Source: Paraflavitalea sp. CAU 1676
Lineage (GTDB): Bacteria; Bacteroidota; Bacteroidia; Chitinophagales; Chitinophagaceae
NCBI RefSeq assembly: GCF_029223285.1
Contig: NZ_JARHUJ010000005.1
Span: 496,001-560,000, forward strand
Direction of reading: 5' to 3'
DNA length: 64,000 nt
Made by a program: the position numbers and the translations under genes. The notes under the pieces are model-generated. The model ran no database searches. It was not told the DNA's origin and worked only from the letters and a program-made list of their open reading frames with translations. Shown one piece after another: positions 1 through 9,836 of this stretch; the stretch's first letter is position 1; each line of letters begins with the position of its first letter.

Positions 1-2072
1 TCAATGGCCATTACCTGGGCAAGCGGCCCAATGGCTACATCTCTTTCGGATATGACCTGACGCCTTACCTGCAGAAGCCGAACGTGGCTAATGTGATCGC
101 GGTGAAGGTGGATAATAGTCAGCAACCTAATTCGCGGTGGTACACAGGGTCGGGCATTTACCGCAATGTGCGCGTAGTGGTGACGGATCGGGTGGCGGTG
201 GATCAATGGGGTAGTTATGTTACGACACCGGTTATTACCAAGCAGGCTGCCAGCGTTCGCGTTGCGTTGCAGTTGCGCAGGGTGGGGCAGCAGGCGCCAT
301 ATGTTGAAGTGATCACTAAGATCATCGATGCAAAGGGCAGGGTAGTAGCTGAAAAGGGTTTGAAGGATGTGGTGTTACATGACTCTTTGCAGGCCGTAGT
401 GGTGCCTTTGCAGGTTGCTGCGCCTCAATTGTGGTCGGTGAACAGACCCTATTTGTACAGGGCGGTAACCAGTATAGTGCAGGGCGGTAAAGTGATCGAC
501 AAATATGCTACGACATTTGGCGTGCGGTATTTCCGGTTCGACGCCGATAAAGGATTTTTTCTGAATGACGAGCCGTTGAAGATCCTGGGTGTGTGTATGC
601 ACCATGACCTGGGCGCTTTGGGCGCGGCGGTGAACGTGCGGGCGATGGAGCGGCAACTGGAGATCATGAAAGCGATGGGCGCCAATGCGATCCGTACGGC
701 GCACAATCCACCGGCGCCGGAGCTGCTGGACTTATGCGACAGGATGGGATTACTGGTGATCGATGAAGCGTTTGATATGTGGCGGAAGAAGAAAAACAAG
801 TTCGACTATTATGCCGATTTCCCCGAGTGGCACCGGCGCGACCTGGAAGACCAGGTGAAACGCGATCGCAACCATCCTTCGGTGTTTTTGTGGAGCATAG
901 GCAATGAAATAAGAGAGCAATTCGATAGCACGGGCATCACGCTTACGCGGGAGCTGGTGGATATTGTGAAAGCACTGGACACTACGAGGCCGGTGATCGC
1001 TGCGCTGAGCGAATGGAACCCAGCGAAGAACTTCATGTATCAGTCGGGCGTATTTGATGTGGTGGGGTTGAACTATCATCACGAAGTGTATGCCGACTTT
1101 CAAAAGCATTATCCCGGCAAAGCCTTTTTGGCCACGGAAAATATGTCGGCCCTGGCTACGCGGGGGCATTATGATCTTCCTTCGGATACCATGAAATTCT
1201 GGCCGCAGAAATCTCCCATGAAATATGTGGAAGGCGGGAATGCTGATCTTACCGTATCGGCCTTTGACCAGGTGGCTGCCTATTGGGGATCTACCCATGA
1301 AACGACGTGGAAGATCATCAAAAAGCATCCTTTTCTATCGGGGCTGTTTGTGTGGACGGGTTTCGATTATCTCGGCGAGCCGGTGCCTTATCCCTGGCCG
1401 GCGCGGAGTTCGTATTATGGCATTGTGGACCTGGCGGGCTTTCCCAAAGACGTGTATTACCTGTATCAAAGTGAGTGGACGAATAAGCCGGTGCTGCATG
1501 TGTTTCCGCATTGGAACTGGCAGCCGGGGCAGGTGGTGGATGTGTGGGCGTATTATAACCAGGCCGATGAGGTGGAGCTTTTTCTCAACGGCCGGTCGCT
1601 GGGTGTGCAACGGAAAAATGGTGATGACCTGCATGTGATGTGGCGGGTGCCTTTCGAGGCCGGCGAGCTGCGGGCGGTGTCGCGCAGGGGCGGTGAAACA
1701 GTGCTGGAAAAGACGATCAAAACTGCCGGAAAAGCTTTCCGGCTGGAATTGATACCCGACAGGAAGATTATCCATGCCGACGGCAAGGATCTTTCTTTTA
1801 TAACCATCCGTATTTTGGATGAAAAGGGCAGCATAGTACAGGATGCGGACCCTTCGATAAAGGTAAATCTGACAGGTAACGGTTCGCTGGCTGCCATGGA
1901 CAATGGTTACCAGGCCAGCCTGGAATCGTTTAAAGGCAAGGAACACAAGGCGTACCATGGTTTGTGCCTGGCGATCATCCAATCGGGCAGGGTAGGCGGC
2001 GACATTACCATCGAAGCGACTGCGGCAGGTTTGCAAGGCGGTTCGGTCACTATCCGTTCCGTTAAAAAATAA
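1..2072 (+). CDS. Glycoside hydrolase family 2 enzyme with DUF4982, 5'-truncated by the window edge
   Basis: The frame is open to the left edge (first full codon at 3), so the signal peptide and part of the N-terminal jelly roll are missing. A GTG at 84 is only an internal codon: the residues before it (NGHYLGKRPNGY...) are typical of the GH2 sugar-binding domain. The order is sugar-binding domain, immunoglobulin-like domain, then a TIM barrel with the acid/base Glu in SIGNE (codon near 906) and a likely nucleophile Glu in LATEN (near 1138). A DUF4982 domain (KPVLHVFPHWNW...) and a C-terminal Ig-like domain follow. GH2 members with this layout are exo-acting beta-galactosidases or beta-glucuronidases of the periplasm. 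In this locus it probably removes a beta-linked sugar from a pectin side chain. The exact sugar cannot be read from the sequence. It ends 165 nt before the next gene, which has its own promoter, so it may close an upstream operon. Confidence 0.9.
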   Translation, partial: NGHYLGKRPNGYISFGYDLTPYLQKPNVANVIAVKVDNSQQPNSRWYTGSGIYRNVRVVVTDRVAVDQWGSYVTTPVITKQAASVRVALQLRRVGQQAPYVEVITKIIDAKGRVVAEKGLKDVVLHDSLQAVVVPLQVAAPQLWSVNRPYLYRAVTSIVQGGKVIDKYATTFGVRYFRFDADKGFFLNDEPLKILGVCMHHDLGALGAAVNVRAMERQLEIMKAMGANAIRTAHNPPAPELLDLCDRMGLLVIDEAFDMWRKKKNKFDYYADFPEWHRRDLEDQVKRDRNHPSVFLWSIGNEIREQFDSTGITLTRELVDIVKALDTTRPVIAALSEWNPAKNFMYQSGVFDVVGLNYHHEVYADFQKHYPGKAFLATENMSALATRGHYDLPSDTMKFWPQKSPMKYVEGGNADLTVSAFDQVAAYWGSTHETTWKIIKKHPFLSGLFVWTGFDYLGEPVPYPWPARSSYYGIVDLAGFPKDVYYLYQSEWTNKPVLHVFPHWNWQPGQVVDVWAYYNQADEVELFLNGRSLGVQRKNGDDLHVMWRVPFEAGELRAVSRRGGETVLEKTIKTAGKAFRLELIPDRKIIHADGKDLSFITIRILDEKGSIVQDADPSIKVNLTGNGSLAAMDNGYQASLESFKGKEHKAYHGLCLAIIQSGRVGGDITIEATAAGLQGGSVTIRSVKK

Positions 2073-2103
2073 CCCCTTTTTCTCTATGGTGATGCAGCTA
2101 TCC

Positions 2104-2173
2104 TTTTAGTAAAATATTCCATCATTTTAGTGAAACTTTACATTGTTTTCGGTAGGGCACGCCAGTACCTTTA
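2104..2173 (+). promoter_or_regulatory. Promoter and upstream activator element of the susCD operon
   Basis: A Bacteroidota-type promoter can be read: -33 ATTG at 2142-2145, 20 nt spacer, -7 TACCTTTA at 2166-2173 (consensus TAnnTTTG). Upstream lies the 14-mer AAATATTCCATCAT at 2112-2125, found again upstream of the GH106 promoter at nearly the same distance. It is flanked by direct repeats TTTTAGTAAAA (2104-2114) and TTTTAGTGAAA (2125-2135), with a period of 21 nt, about two helical turns. That layout fits an AraC-type activator dimer. The assignment to a particular regulator is inference. Confidence 0.6.
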
Positions 2174-2237
2174 GCTTGCTTGAATGGCCTTCGATTTTAT
2201 AGTTGCCATTTGTGCCTAACGATTAAAAAGATCCTTC

Positions 2238-2948
2238 ATGAAACGGTATTTGCTTGTCATTGAAGCGGCTATTCTTCATCCCACCTATAAGGCTGTTATT
2301 ATTTGTTTCCTGGTTATACATGCTGGCAGTGTTCAGGCTCAACAGACAACTGTTGTTGCTGAAGACACTGCTTATGTACGTGTGGTGCATGAGCGGGCGG
2401 GCAAGATTGTTGCTGCGCTTGCTATCAAAGACGAAAAGAAGTTTAAGCAGGCACAGGATATTATTGCTTCGCAGTACCGCGCACTGAACCAGCTTCATGA
2501 AGGCAGCAAGCTAAAGGTGCAGCAACTGAAGCAAAACACAGGTCTCACAAAAGAGGCGCTGGACGAATCGGTTAAGCAGGAAGAGGCCGACAAAGAAGCA
2601 AACCTGGCCCGCCAGCATTCCGTATATATCGATCAGTTGAAGATGGTGTTGACCGATGAACAAATCGAACAAGTAAAAGATGGTATGACGTACCGCGTGT
2701 TGCCCACTACGTACCAGGCCCACCTCGATATGATCCCCTCCCTGACGGAAGAACAAAAGAAACAAATCTATTCCTGGCTGGTGGAAGCGCGCGATCATGC
2801 CATGGACGCCGAATCATCTGACAAAAAGCATTGGTGGTTTGGTAAGTATAAAGGACGTATCAACAATTATCTCGCTGCACAAGGATATGATCTGAAGAAA
2901 GAACGAGAGGCCTGGGAAATAAGGAAGAAAGAGAAAGCCGCCCGATAA
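2238..2948 (+). CDS. Secreted DUF3826 family protein
   Basis: A 236-residue protein with an N-terminal signal segment (hydrophobic stretch around residues 18-33, ending VQAQQ). The mature part resembles DUF3826: a mostly helical, charged protein with AGKIVAALAIKDE near the start and a conserved YRVLPTTYQAHLDMIPSLT segment. DUF3826 proteins occur mainly in Bacteroidota glycan loci and have no established activity that I know of. It is the first gene after the PUL promoter and lies 82 nt before susC, so it is probably co-transcribed with the transporter. The ATG is supported by the signal sequence. A periplasmic accessory role is inference. Confidence 0.75.
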   Translation: MKRYLLVIEAAILHPTYKAVIICFLVIHAGSVQAQQTTVVAEDTAYVRVVHERAGKIVAALAIKDEKKFKQAQDIIASQYRALNQLHEGSKLKVQQLKQNTGLTKEALDESVKQEEADKEANLARQHSVYIDQLKMVLTDEQIEQVKDGMTYRVLPTTYQAHLDMIPSLTEEQKKQIYSWLVEARDHAMDAESSDKKHWWFGKYKGRINNYLAAQGYDLKKEREAWEIRKKEKAAR

Positions 2949-3030
2949 GCATTCAATCAAGTTTCAAAAAAGCTATTCATTTATGTTCCTGGTCTGCTGC
3001 AGGAACAGGATACCAAAAACTAGATGCCAT

Positions 3031-6000
3031 ATGAAGTTCCCACAAATTTTTAACCGGTTGATGTTGCTGATGCTGGCCATCTTTGGCTCGTTCTGTGCCA
3101 TGGCGCAGCAAAAAACTGTAACGGGCACTGTTTACAACCAGGACTCCAAGGAGCCTCTGCCAGGGGTGACCATTGGATTGAAGGGCACGAACCAGACGAC
3201 GCTGACGGATGCGAAGGGCCAGTTTTCGATACTGGTGTCGGGCAATGAGTCGGTATTGAAATTTACTTATGTTGGCATGGCTTACCAGGAAACGACTGTG
3301 GGTGAGCGAACCAACCTGACGATCACGCTGGCTGAAGACAAGAAGCAGCTGGAAGATGTGGTGGTAGTAGGGTATGGTGCGCAAAAGAAGATCCACCTCA
3401 CGGGCGCGGTAGCCACTGTGCCCATGAAAGAGATACAGGATCTGCCGGTGGGCAGCATGTCGGCTGCTTTGCGTGGACAGATGGCGGGGGTGAATGTGTC
3501 GGGCGGTTTTGGCCGTCCCGGTGATAATGCTACGATCACCATCCGCAATCCTTCGTTCTTTGTAAAAGATGGTCAGTCTACCAACCCGATCTATGTGATC
3601 GACGACATCATCCGCACGCCGGATGATTTCAATGCACTGGATGCGTCTGAGATAGAGAATATTTCCGTTTTAAAAGATGCCGCCGCGGCTGTGTATGGTA
3701 TCCTCGGCGCCAATGGTGTTGTAGTGGTGCGTACCAAAAGAGGTAAAGCGGGTGCGCCGAAGATCAACTACACGGTGTCATATGGTATTGCGGATGCGGC
3801 GCAACTGCCCAGGATGATGAATGGTTTGCAACAGGCTACTTACCTGAATAGCCTGGTGATGGCGGAAAAGAACTATATCGCTGACGGAACCAATGGATAC
3901 AAGACCGATGCGCGCTGGTATACCGATGATGAACTGGAGCATTTCAAAAACAACAGCACCAATTGGCTGGAAGAGGCCTGGCAACCTGCCACGACGATGC
4001 GTCATGCGCTTAATATCAGCGGCGGTTCGGAAAAGGCTACTTATTTCGCCGGTGTTTCTTATATCAACCAAACATCGAACTTCGATAATATCAATACCGA
4101 TCGCTGGACGTTCCGCGCCAGTTCCGATATCAAGCTGACCACGGGGTTGAAACTAGGACTGTCGGTGAGCGGCGATGTTTCTCAAAACAAACGTTATTAC
4201 AATAAGCAGGGCAGTGAAAGTGCCGATAACGACGTGAAGACGTTGGTTGGTACGCCGATGTTCAATCCTTATTACGTAGATGGCTTGCCCGTGTTGCTGA
4301 CTTCGGCCACGAACAGCCAGGTAGAGAATTTTCACTTCTTCGAGATACAACGTTCCAACAATACTACGGTTACGCGTACCAACGGTTTGAATGTACAGGC
4401 AACCCTGAACTATGAAGTACCCTTCATCAAAGGGTTGAGGGCCGGCGTCAATTACAGTAAGAACCTCGACAATACTTTTGGTAAACAGTTTGGTACACGG
4501 TATACCGTGTACCGTTTCAGCATGCTGGGTGATCATAGCCATATTTTTGGCGGTACACCCATCAATGCCATTACGCTCAGCAATGGCGACCGGGTGCGTA
4601 TCAGTCCTTCTTATGCCGACCGTTACCAGCTGAACGCTACGTTAAATTATGAGCGCAGCTTTGGTGACCATCAGTTCTCGATCTTCGCGGGCTACGAGCA
4701 GGCGGAAACTGAAACCGATGCCGTGAACGCCATGCGCGAAGGAGTGATCAATGGTGGTGATGACAATATGAACTATGCCCTTGGCACCAACACGACCGAT
4801 GAAACCCAAACTGAATTTGGCCGGTTGGCCTATGTAGGCCGCCTCAATTACAACTATGCCAGCAAGTACCTGGCAGAGTTTTCTATACGTGCAGATGCGA
4901 ATCCGAACTTTGCGCCTGAATACCGCTGGGGTTATTTCCCTTCTTTCTCATTGGGCTGGGTAGCTTCACAGGAAGAGTTCTTTAAGCGCAATGTGTCGTT
5001 CATCGATTTCATGAAGGTGCGTGCTTCGATCGGTTGGCTGGGTACCGACAATACCAAGGGGTTCCAATACCTGCCCAACTACGCAGCCCAAACCGGTAAG
5101 GCCCCTGTATTTGGCGGCAATGCAGACAGGGGATATGCGATCCTTCCCAACACGGCCATCGCCAACTACCAGATCAGGTGGGATGACAATACAAAATACA
5201 ATGCAGGGCTTGATCTTCAGTTCCTGAGCAGCCGTCTGTCGGTGACTGCCGATGCGTTCCTCGATCACCGCACCAACCAGTTGAGTACTTTGACTTCCGG
5301 CGCCTCTTTGCTGATCGGTGGCAACCTGCCTCCTGAAAACTTTGGTGAATCGAAAAGCTTTGGTTACGAATTGTCGATCGGCTGGAAGGATAATATCACC
5401 AGGGATCTTTCTTACAATATCAATACTTTCCTTTCCTGGGCCGATAACAGGCTGATCATCCTGGCGCAGCCGCTGGGTAATGTGGGTACTTATCTCGATG
5501 CCGCCAACCGGTCGAGCGACCTGGGCAAGATGGGTTACCGCTACCTCGGTATGTTCCGTTCGCAGCAACAAGTGGATGATTATGTTGCGAAGAACCCGGG
5601 CTATACCATCTTTGGACAAACGCCCAAGCCCGGTATGCTTTATTATGAGGATGTACGTGGCCCTAAGGTGAATGGTCAATACAGCGGACCTGATGGTAAG
5701 ATCACCGAAGAAGACCTGGATTATTTAGCGCCCAAAGCTGACAATCATTATCAGTTGGGCTTCAACTTTGGCGTGAGTTACAAGACCCTGAGCTTAAGTG
5801 TGGTGAGTGGTATGGCGTTTGGCGGTCAGGATATGCTGGAAGGCAGTGCCTACAAAAAGGGAACGGCTACCTCGAATCGTCCGGAGTTTTGGAAGGATGT
5901 GTGGAGCCCGGATAATCCGAATGCAAAATATCCCAATCCTTACTATTCTGAAAACTATGACAAGCCTTCTTCTTTCTGGTTTGTGAGTTCTTTCGCCTGG

Positions 6001-6201
6001 CGCATCGCCAACATCAACCTGAGTTATACGCTGCCCATCCGCTGGACCAATGCGGCTGGCCTGGGTAGCGCCCGCGCCTTCGTGGTTGCCACCAACCCGA
6101 TCAACCTGTACAATCCGTACTCGTACCGGGATAATTCGGCAGCCTACGATGTGTATCCGTCTATCCGGACGGTTTCGCTTGGTTTAAACTTAGGGTTTTA
6201 A
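3031..6201 (+). CDS. SusC/RagA-family TonB-dependent outer-membrane glycan transporter
   Basis: This is a 1056-residue SusC-type receptor. I start it at the ATG at 3031, because a signal peptide follows directly (MKFPQIFNRL... CAMAQQ). The longer frame from 2983 adds unconvincing residues. Domains in order: a carboxypeptidase-regulatory-like beta-sandwich (about 22-105, PLPGVTIGLKGT), the SusC hallmark (VVVVGYGAQKK), the plug (about 125-235) and a 22-strand barrel ending in an aromatic residue (LGLNLGF). With the SusD lipoprotein 18 nt downstream it would import oligosaccharides across the outer membrane using TonB/ExbBD energy. It is the only SusC in the window, so it should bring in the substrate handled by the many glycosidases around it. 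Confidence 0.97.
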   Translation: MKFPQIFNRLMLLMLAIFGSFCAMAQQKTVTGTVYNQDSKEPLPGVTIGLKGTNQTTLTDAKGQFSILVSGNESVLKFTYVGMAYQETTVGERTNLTITLAEDKKQLEDVVVVGYGAQKKIHLTGAVATVPMKEIQDLPVGSMSAALRGQMAGVNVSGGFGRPGDNATITIRNPSFFVKDGQSTNPIYVIDDIIRTPDDFNALDASEIENISVLKDAAAAVYGILGANGVVVVRTKRGKAGAPKINYTVSYGIADAAQLPRMMNGLQQATYLNSLVMAEKNYIADGTNGYKTDARWYTDDELEHFKNNSTNWLEEAWQPATTMRHALNISGGSEKATYFAGVSYINQTSNFDNINTDRWTFRASSDIKLTTGLKLGLSVSGDVSQNKRYYNKQGSESADNDVKTLVGTPMFNPYYVDGLPVLLTSATNSQVENFHFFEIQRSNNTTVTRTNGLNVQATLNYEVPFIKGLRAGVNYSKNLDNTFGKQFGTRYTVYRFSMLGDHSHIFGGTPINAITLSNGDRVRISPSYADRYQLNATLNYERSFGDHQFSIFAGYEQAETETDAVNAMREGVINGGDDNMNYALGTNTTDETQTEFGRLAYVGRLNYNYASKYLAEFSIRADANPNFAPEYRWGYFPSFSLGWVASQEEFFKRNVSFIDFMKVRASIGWLGTDNTKGFQYLPNYAAQTGKAPVFGGNADRGYAILPNTAIANYQIRWDDNTKYNAGLDLQFLSSRLSVTADAFLDHRTNQLSTLTSGASLLIGGNLPPENFGESKSFGYELSIGWKDNITRDLSYNINTFLSWADNRLIILAQPLGNVGTYLDAANRSSDLGKMGYRYLGMFRSQQQVDDYVAKNPGYTIFGQTPKPGMLYYEDVRGPKVNGQYSGPDGKITEEDLDYLAPKADNHYQLGFNFGVSYKTLSLSVVSGMAFGGQDMLEGSAYKKGTATSNRPEFWKDVWSPDNPNAKYPNPYYSENYDKPSSFWFVSSFAWRIANINLSYTLPIRWTNAAGLGSARAFVVATNPINLYNPYSYRDNSAAYDVYPSIRTVSLGLNLGF

Positions 6202-6219
6202 CTGTAAACGATTGTAACA

Positions 6220-8055
6220 ATGAAAACGATCCTTGTAAATAAAATAGCTCTCACTGCCGGTGTTGCCTCATTGTTGTCGCTGGCAGCCTGTAATAAAGTG
6301 CTGGACAAGTATGATCAGAAAAGTATTCCCGGCGAATTGATCTACAACGACTCGACGCTGGTGAAACTGAATATCGACTATATCTACGAGAACAACCTTC
6401 CTGGCTGGGGTGGTAACTCCAATCTCACTGGCGGCAGTATCTCGGGTTCGGCTACGAGTTTGAGTGATGAATCGTATGGCGAAAGCAAATTCTTCGAGGG
6501 TACGGTCACTACGTCTGATGTGGGAGATATTGGCACAGGGTTAAATGCAAATAATAACTACGGAAGGATCCGTGTGATCAATATGTTGCTGCGCGATGTG
6601 GATGCGGGTATTTTACCGGCCGACACGAAGAAGCGTCTGAAGGCCCATGCCTTTTTCTTCCGTGCCTACCGCTACTTTGACCTGGTGCGTTTGTATGGTG
6701 GTGTGCCGCTGGTGACTACTGCTTTGGATGCGGTAGGAGAGCAGGCGAAGGCGGAAGCCTTGCGGCCACGTAATACAACTGCGGAGTGCATCGATCAGAT
6801 CGTAAAGGACCTCGATAGTGCCATTGCCTGGCTGCCTGCCAAGTATACGGCTTCGGCCGATTGGGGCCGCATTACGAGCGGCGCTGCGGCTGCCTTCAAA
6901 GGAAGGGTATTGATGACCTATGCCAGTCCGCAGTTCAATCCTGGTGATGATGTGGCCAGGTGGCAAAGAGCCTATGATGCCAACCTGCAGGCGAAGACCT
7001 TGCTGGATGGTGGTGGTTTTGGATTGCACGCTTCGTACGATGCTATGTGGTTCTCCGAAGTCAACAACCCGGAGGCAGTTATGATCACGGGATATAATAC
7101 TGCTACCGGCGACCAGGTGAAGAAGAACAATGGCTATGATAATTCTACCCGTCCCTCGTACCTTGGTACAGGCGGCGGCTCGAACCAGCCTTCGTGGGAG
7201 ATGGTGAAGGCTTACCCGATGAAAGACGGTAAGCTGCCGGGCGACGCTACTTCTGCGTATGCTTACTCGGATCAATTGTTTTATAAGAACAGGGATCCCC
7301 GTTTTGACAAGACGATTGGTTACAATGGCGTGAACTGGCCTATCAATGGTAATGCGAATTATAAGTTGTGGACTTATTATGCCGCCAACAAGACGGTAGA
7401 GAATAAGGCGACCAATACTGGTTTCTATACCCGCAAAGCGATCAACCCCACGGTGGATATTTCGAACGTGCAGTATAGTGGTACCGACTGGATGGAGATC
7501 CGTTATGCGGAAGTATTGCTGAACCTGGCGGAATGTGCTGCGGGTATCGGCAGGGTGGCTGCTGACCAGGAAGCTTATACCGGTTTGGTGGCAGTACGTA
7601 AGAGAGCGGGCCTTCAGGCAGGCGGAGGATCATTGTATGGTTTAAAGTCGGGCATGTCGAGGGCTGAGCTTTTCGATGCCATCCTGTTTGAGAGAAGGAT
7701 TGAATTTGCTTTTGAAGGCAAACGTTTCTGGGACCTGCGTCGCTGGAAGAAGATTGAATCGGTGTTGAACGGTACCCGCCGTCAAAAAGTAACGATCAAT
7801 CTGAAGACGGGTGCGGGCATTCCATCGGCGGCAGATTTCGCCAATCCTGCCAGTCCGAACTATCGTGATAAAGTTGACCTCGATGTTGCTTATACCAATT
7901 ATTTCGAACTGGTGTTTGGCAATCTCGATACCAAGTATGCCATCAACTGGAAGCCCGAGTATTATTTCTTCGGTATTCCACCGGCAACGATGACCAATAA
8001 TCCCAATATTGTTCAAAGCAATACCTGGGGCGGCGGTTTTGATCCTTTGAAATAG
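6220..8055 (+). CDS. SusD/RagB-family surface glycan-binding lipoprotein
   Basis: A 611-residue lipoprotein. The signal peptide ends in the lipobox LAAC, so Cys24 would be acylated and the protein carried to the cell surface. The helical TPR-like SusD fold is shown by segments such as AHAFFFRAYRYFDLVRLYGGVPL, AAAFKGRVLM and the C-terminal LFDAILFERRIEFAFEGKRFWDLRRWK, all hallmarks of SusD/RagB. It forms the lid on the SusC barrel and binds the glycan. Spacing to susC is 18 nt, a tightly coupled pair. It is somewhat longer than many family members (about 500-600 residues) but shows no break. Confidence 0.97.
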   Translation: MKTILVNKIALTAGVASLLSLAACNKVLDKYDQKSIPGELIYNDSTLVKLNIDYIYENNLPGWGGNSNLTGGSISGSATSLSDESYGESKFFEGTVTTSDVGDIGTGLNANNNYGRIRVINMLLRDVDAGILPADTKKRLKAHAFFFRAYRYFDLVRLYGGVPLVTTALDAVGEQAKAEALRPRNTTAECIDQIVKDLDSAIAWLPAKYTASADWGRITSGAAAAFKGRVLMTYASPQFNPGDDVARWQRAYDANLQAKTLLDGGGFGLHASYDAMWFSEVNNPEAVMITGYNTATGDQVKKNNGYDNSTRPSYLGTGGGSNQPSWEMVKAYPMKDGKLPGDATSAYAYSDQLFYKNRDPRFDKTIGYNGVNWPINGNANYKLWTYYAANKTVENKATNTGFYTRKAINPTVDISNVQYSGTDWMEIRYAEVLLNLAECAAGIGRVAADQEAYTGLVAVRKRAGLQAGGGSLYGLKSGMSRAELFDAILFERRIEFAFEGKRFWDLRRWKKIESVLNGTRRQKVTINLKTGAGIPSAADFANPASPNYRDKVDLDVAYTNYFELVFGNLDTKYAINWKPEYYFFGIPPATMTNNPNIVQSNTWGGGFDPLK

Positions 8056-8095
8056 GCAAGCTACTATCTATAGATGTTCATTAACCACTCTTTTG

Positions 8096-9757
8096 ATGAA
8101 AACACTTGTGAAAACAATTCCGGTGCTGGGGCTTTTGATCGCAGCACATGCTGCCAAGGCTCAGTATCCTACTATTCCTCCTGATGTGCAGAAGTCGTCG
8201 GACTCAATGTTGAATGAAGCGCGTATCCGTTCGGATGAGGCCTGGGCCAAAGCGTACCCGATCATACAGGATGATGCGCGACATGGAAAGCCTTATATAC
8301 CCTGGGCGGCTAAGGCTGATGATCTGCCGCAGGCAACTATCCCGGCATTTCCCGGCGCTGAAGGCGGCGGTAAATACAGTTTTGGCGGCCGTGGCGGCAA
8401 GGTGATCGTGGTGACCAACCTGAACGACGAGGGGCCGGGCAGTTTGCGCTGGGCCTGTGAGCAGGGTGGTGCGCGTGTGGTGGTGTTCAATGTGGCGGGT
8501 ATCATACGGCTCAAGACGCCGTTGATCATTCGTGCTCCTTATATCACGATTGCGGGTCAATCGGCTCCCGGTGATGGTGTTTGTGTGGCGGGAGAAACCG
8601 TATGGATCAATACGCACGATGTGATCATCCGTTTCATGCGTTTTCGCCGGGGTGAAACCTGGGTAGGCAGAAGGGATGATGCCATTGGCGGCAACCCGAT
8701 CGGCAATATCATGATCGACCACGTGTCGGCCAGCTGGGGCCTCGATGAGAACATGAGCATGTACCGGCATATGTACAATGACAGTACCGGTGCGATCGAA
8801 CAAAAGCTGCCTACGGTGAATATCACGATCCAGAACAGCATCTTTGCAGAAGCGCTGGATACCTGGAATCACTCATTCGGCAGTACCCTGGGTGGCGAGA
8901 ACTGTACGTTCATGCGTAACCTGTGGGCCAATAATACCGGTCGCAATCCTTCGATCGGCTGGTATGGTACTTTCAATTTCGTGAACAATGTTGTGTTCAA
9001 CTGGGTGCACCGTTCTATGGACGGCAGTGACTATCGCGGCCAGTTCAATATTATCAATAACTATTATCAACCCGGGCCGGCTACGCCTAAGAATAACCCG
9101 GTGGGACATCGTATCATCAAGCCCGAGAGTGGGCGCAGCAAACTGAAATACCATGTCTATGGCCGTGCTTATGTGAACGGCAATATCATGGAAGGGTATG
9201 ATGCCATTTCCAGCGATAACTGGGCTGGTGGTGTGCAGGTGGAAGATGAAAAGGATGCGGGCGAGCACAAGGCCTATATGAAATTCGACAAACCGTTGCC
9301 GATGCCGGTAGTGACTGTTGTGGATGCGAAGCAGGCTCGCGAATATGTGCTGGCGAATGCGGGGGCTACTTTGCCCCGGAGAGACCCGGTAGATGTGCGC
9401 ATCTCCGAGCAGGTGAGAACGGGTAAGATCGCTTATAAAGATGGCGTGAAGCTGCCCGAAACGCAGTTCAAACATCGCCGGATGCCTATCGACTCTTATA
9501 AGATCGGTATCATCACCGATCCCAGTCAGGTAGGCGGTTATCCCGACTACAAGGGCAATCCTTATAAGGACAGTGACAATGATGGTATTCCTGACGACTG
9601 GGAGAAGGCCCGCGGTTTGAATGCGAACAATGCGGCGGATGCTGCTGCCTATGCGAAAAGCAAAAGCGGCTATACCAATATTGAAGAGTACCTGAACAGC
9701 CTGGTACCTGCGAAAGGGGTTCAACCTGTGGTGGCTGCGGCGAAAAAAGGATTTTGA
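8096..9757 (+). CDS. Polysaccharide lyase family 1 pectate lyase, secreted
   Basis: A 553-residue parallel beta-helix lyase. I start at the ATG at 8096, the codon after a TTG. A signal peptide (MKTLVKTIPVLGLLIAAHAAKAQ) follows. PL1 features include AFPGAEGGGKYSFGGRGG, GSLRWACEQ, the helix turns ITIAGQSAPGDGV and IIRFMRFRRG, IMIDHVSASWG (calcium-binding Asp/His strand) and RNPSIGWYG. The C-terminus carries a DSDNDGIPDDWE calcium-loop repeat (about residue 490) like thrombospondin type 3 or dockerin loops, common in Bacteroidota lyases. PL1 enzymes cut homogalacturonan by beta-elimination using calcium. This one sits directly after susCD and would release backbone fragments carrying RG side chains. 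A terminator follows it. Confidence 0.92.
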   Translation: MKTLVKTIPVLGLLIAAHAAKAQYPTIPPDVQKSSDSMLNEARIRSDEAWAKAYPIIQDDARHGKPYIPWAAKADDLPQATIPAFPGAEGGGKYSFGGRGGKVIVVTNLNDEGPGSLRWACEQGGARVVVFNVAGIIRLKTPLIIRAPYITIAGQSAPGDGVCVAGETVWINTHDVIIRFMRFRRGETWVGRRDDAIGGNPIGNIMIDHVSASWGLDENMSMYRHMYNDSTGAIEQKLPTVNITIQNSIFAEALDTWNHSFGSTLGGENCTFMRNLWANNTGRNPSIGWYGTFNFVNNVVFNWVHRSMDGSDYRGQFNIINNYYQPGPATPKNNPVGHRIIKPESGRSKLKYHVYGRAYVNGNIMEGYDAISSDNWAGGVQVEDEKDAGEHKAYMKFDKPLPMPVVTVVDAKQAREYVLANAGATLPRRDPVDVRISEQVRTGKIAYKDGVKLPETQFKHRRMPIDSYKIGIITDPSQVGGYPDYKGNPYKDSDNDGIPDDWEKARGLNANNAADAAAYAKSKSGYTNIEEYLNSLVPAKGVQPVVAAAKKGF

Positions 9758-9789
9758 TCAAGCGGACCGTCTCGCGGGATGGTCTTACA

Positions 9790-9811
9790 GGGGGCTTTGA
9801 TGTTTGCCCCC
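9790..9811 (+). terminator. GC-rich hairpin preceding the terminator
   Basis: A perfect 6-bp stem GGGGGC (9790-9795) / GCCCCC (9806-9811) with a 10-nt loop. It has no T tract of its own. Its right arm with the preceding TTT (9803-9811) is also perfectly complementary to 9856-9864 of the next hairpin, so the two structures could exclude each other. Confidence 0.5.
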
Positions 9812-9836
9812 GGCCGACAATAGATTTTTGTGCTGC

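Noticed and set aside
1225-1638. Long open frames in other phases inside GH2, GH78 and GH51 genes
   Set aside because: They lie wholly within well-supported genes and show no family features.
2983-3030. Longer start for SusC
   Set aside because: The extra 16 residues precede a complete signal peptide that begins at 3031.
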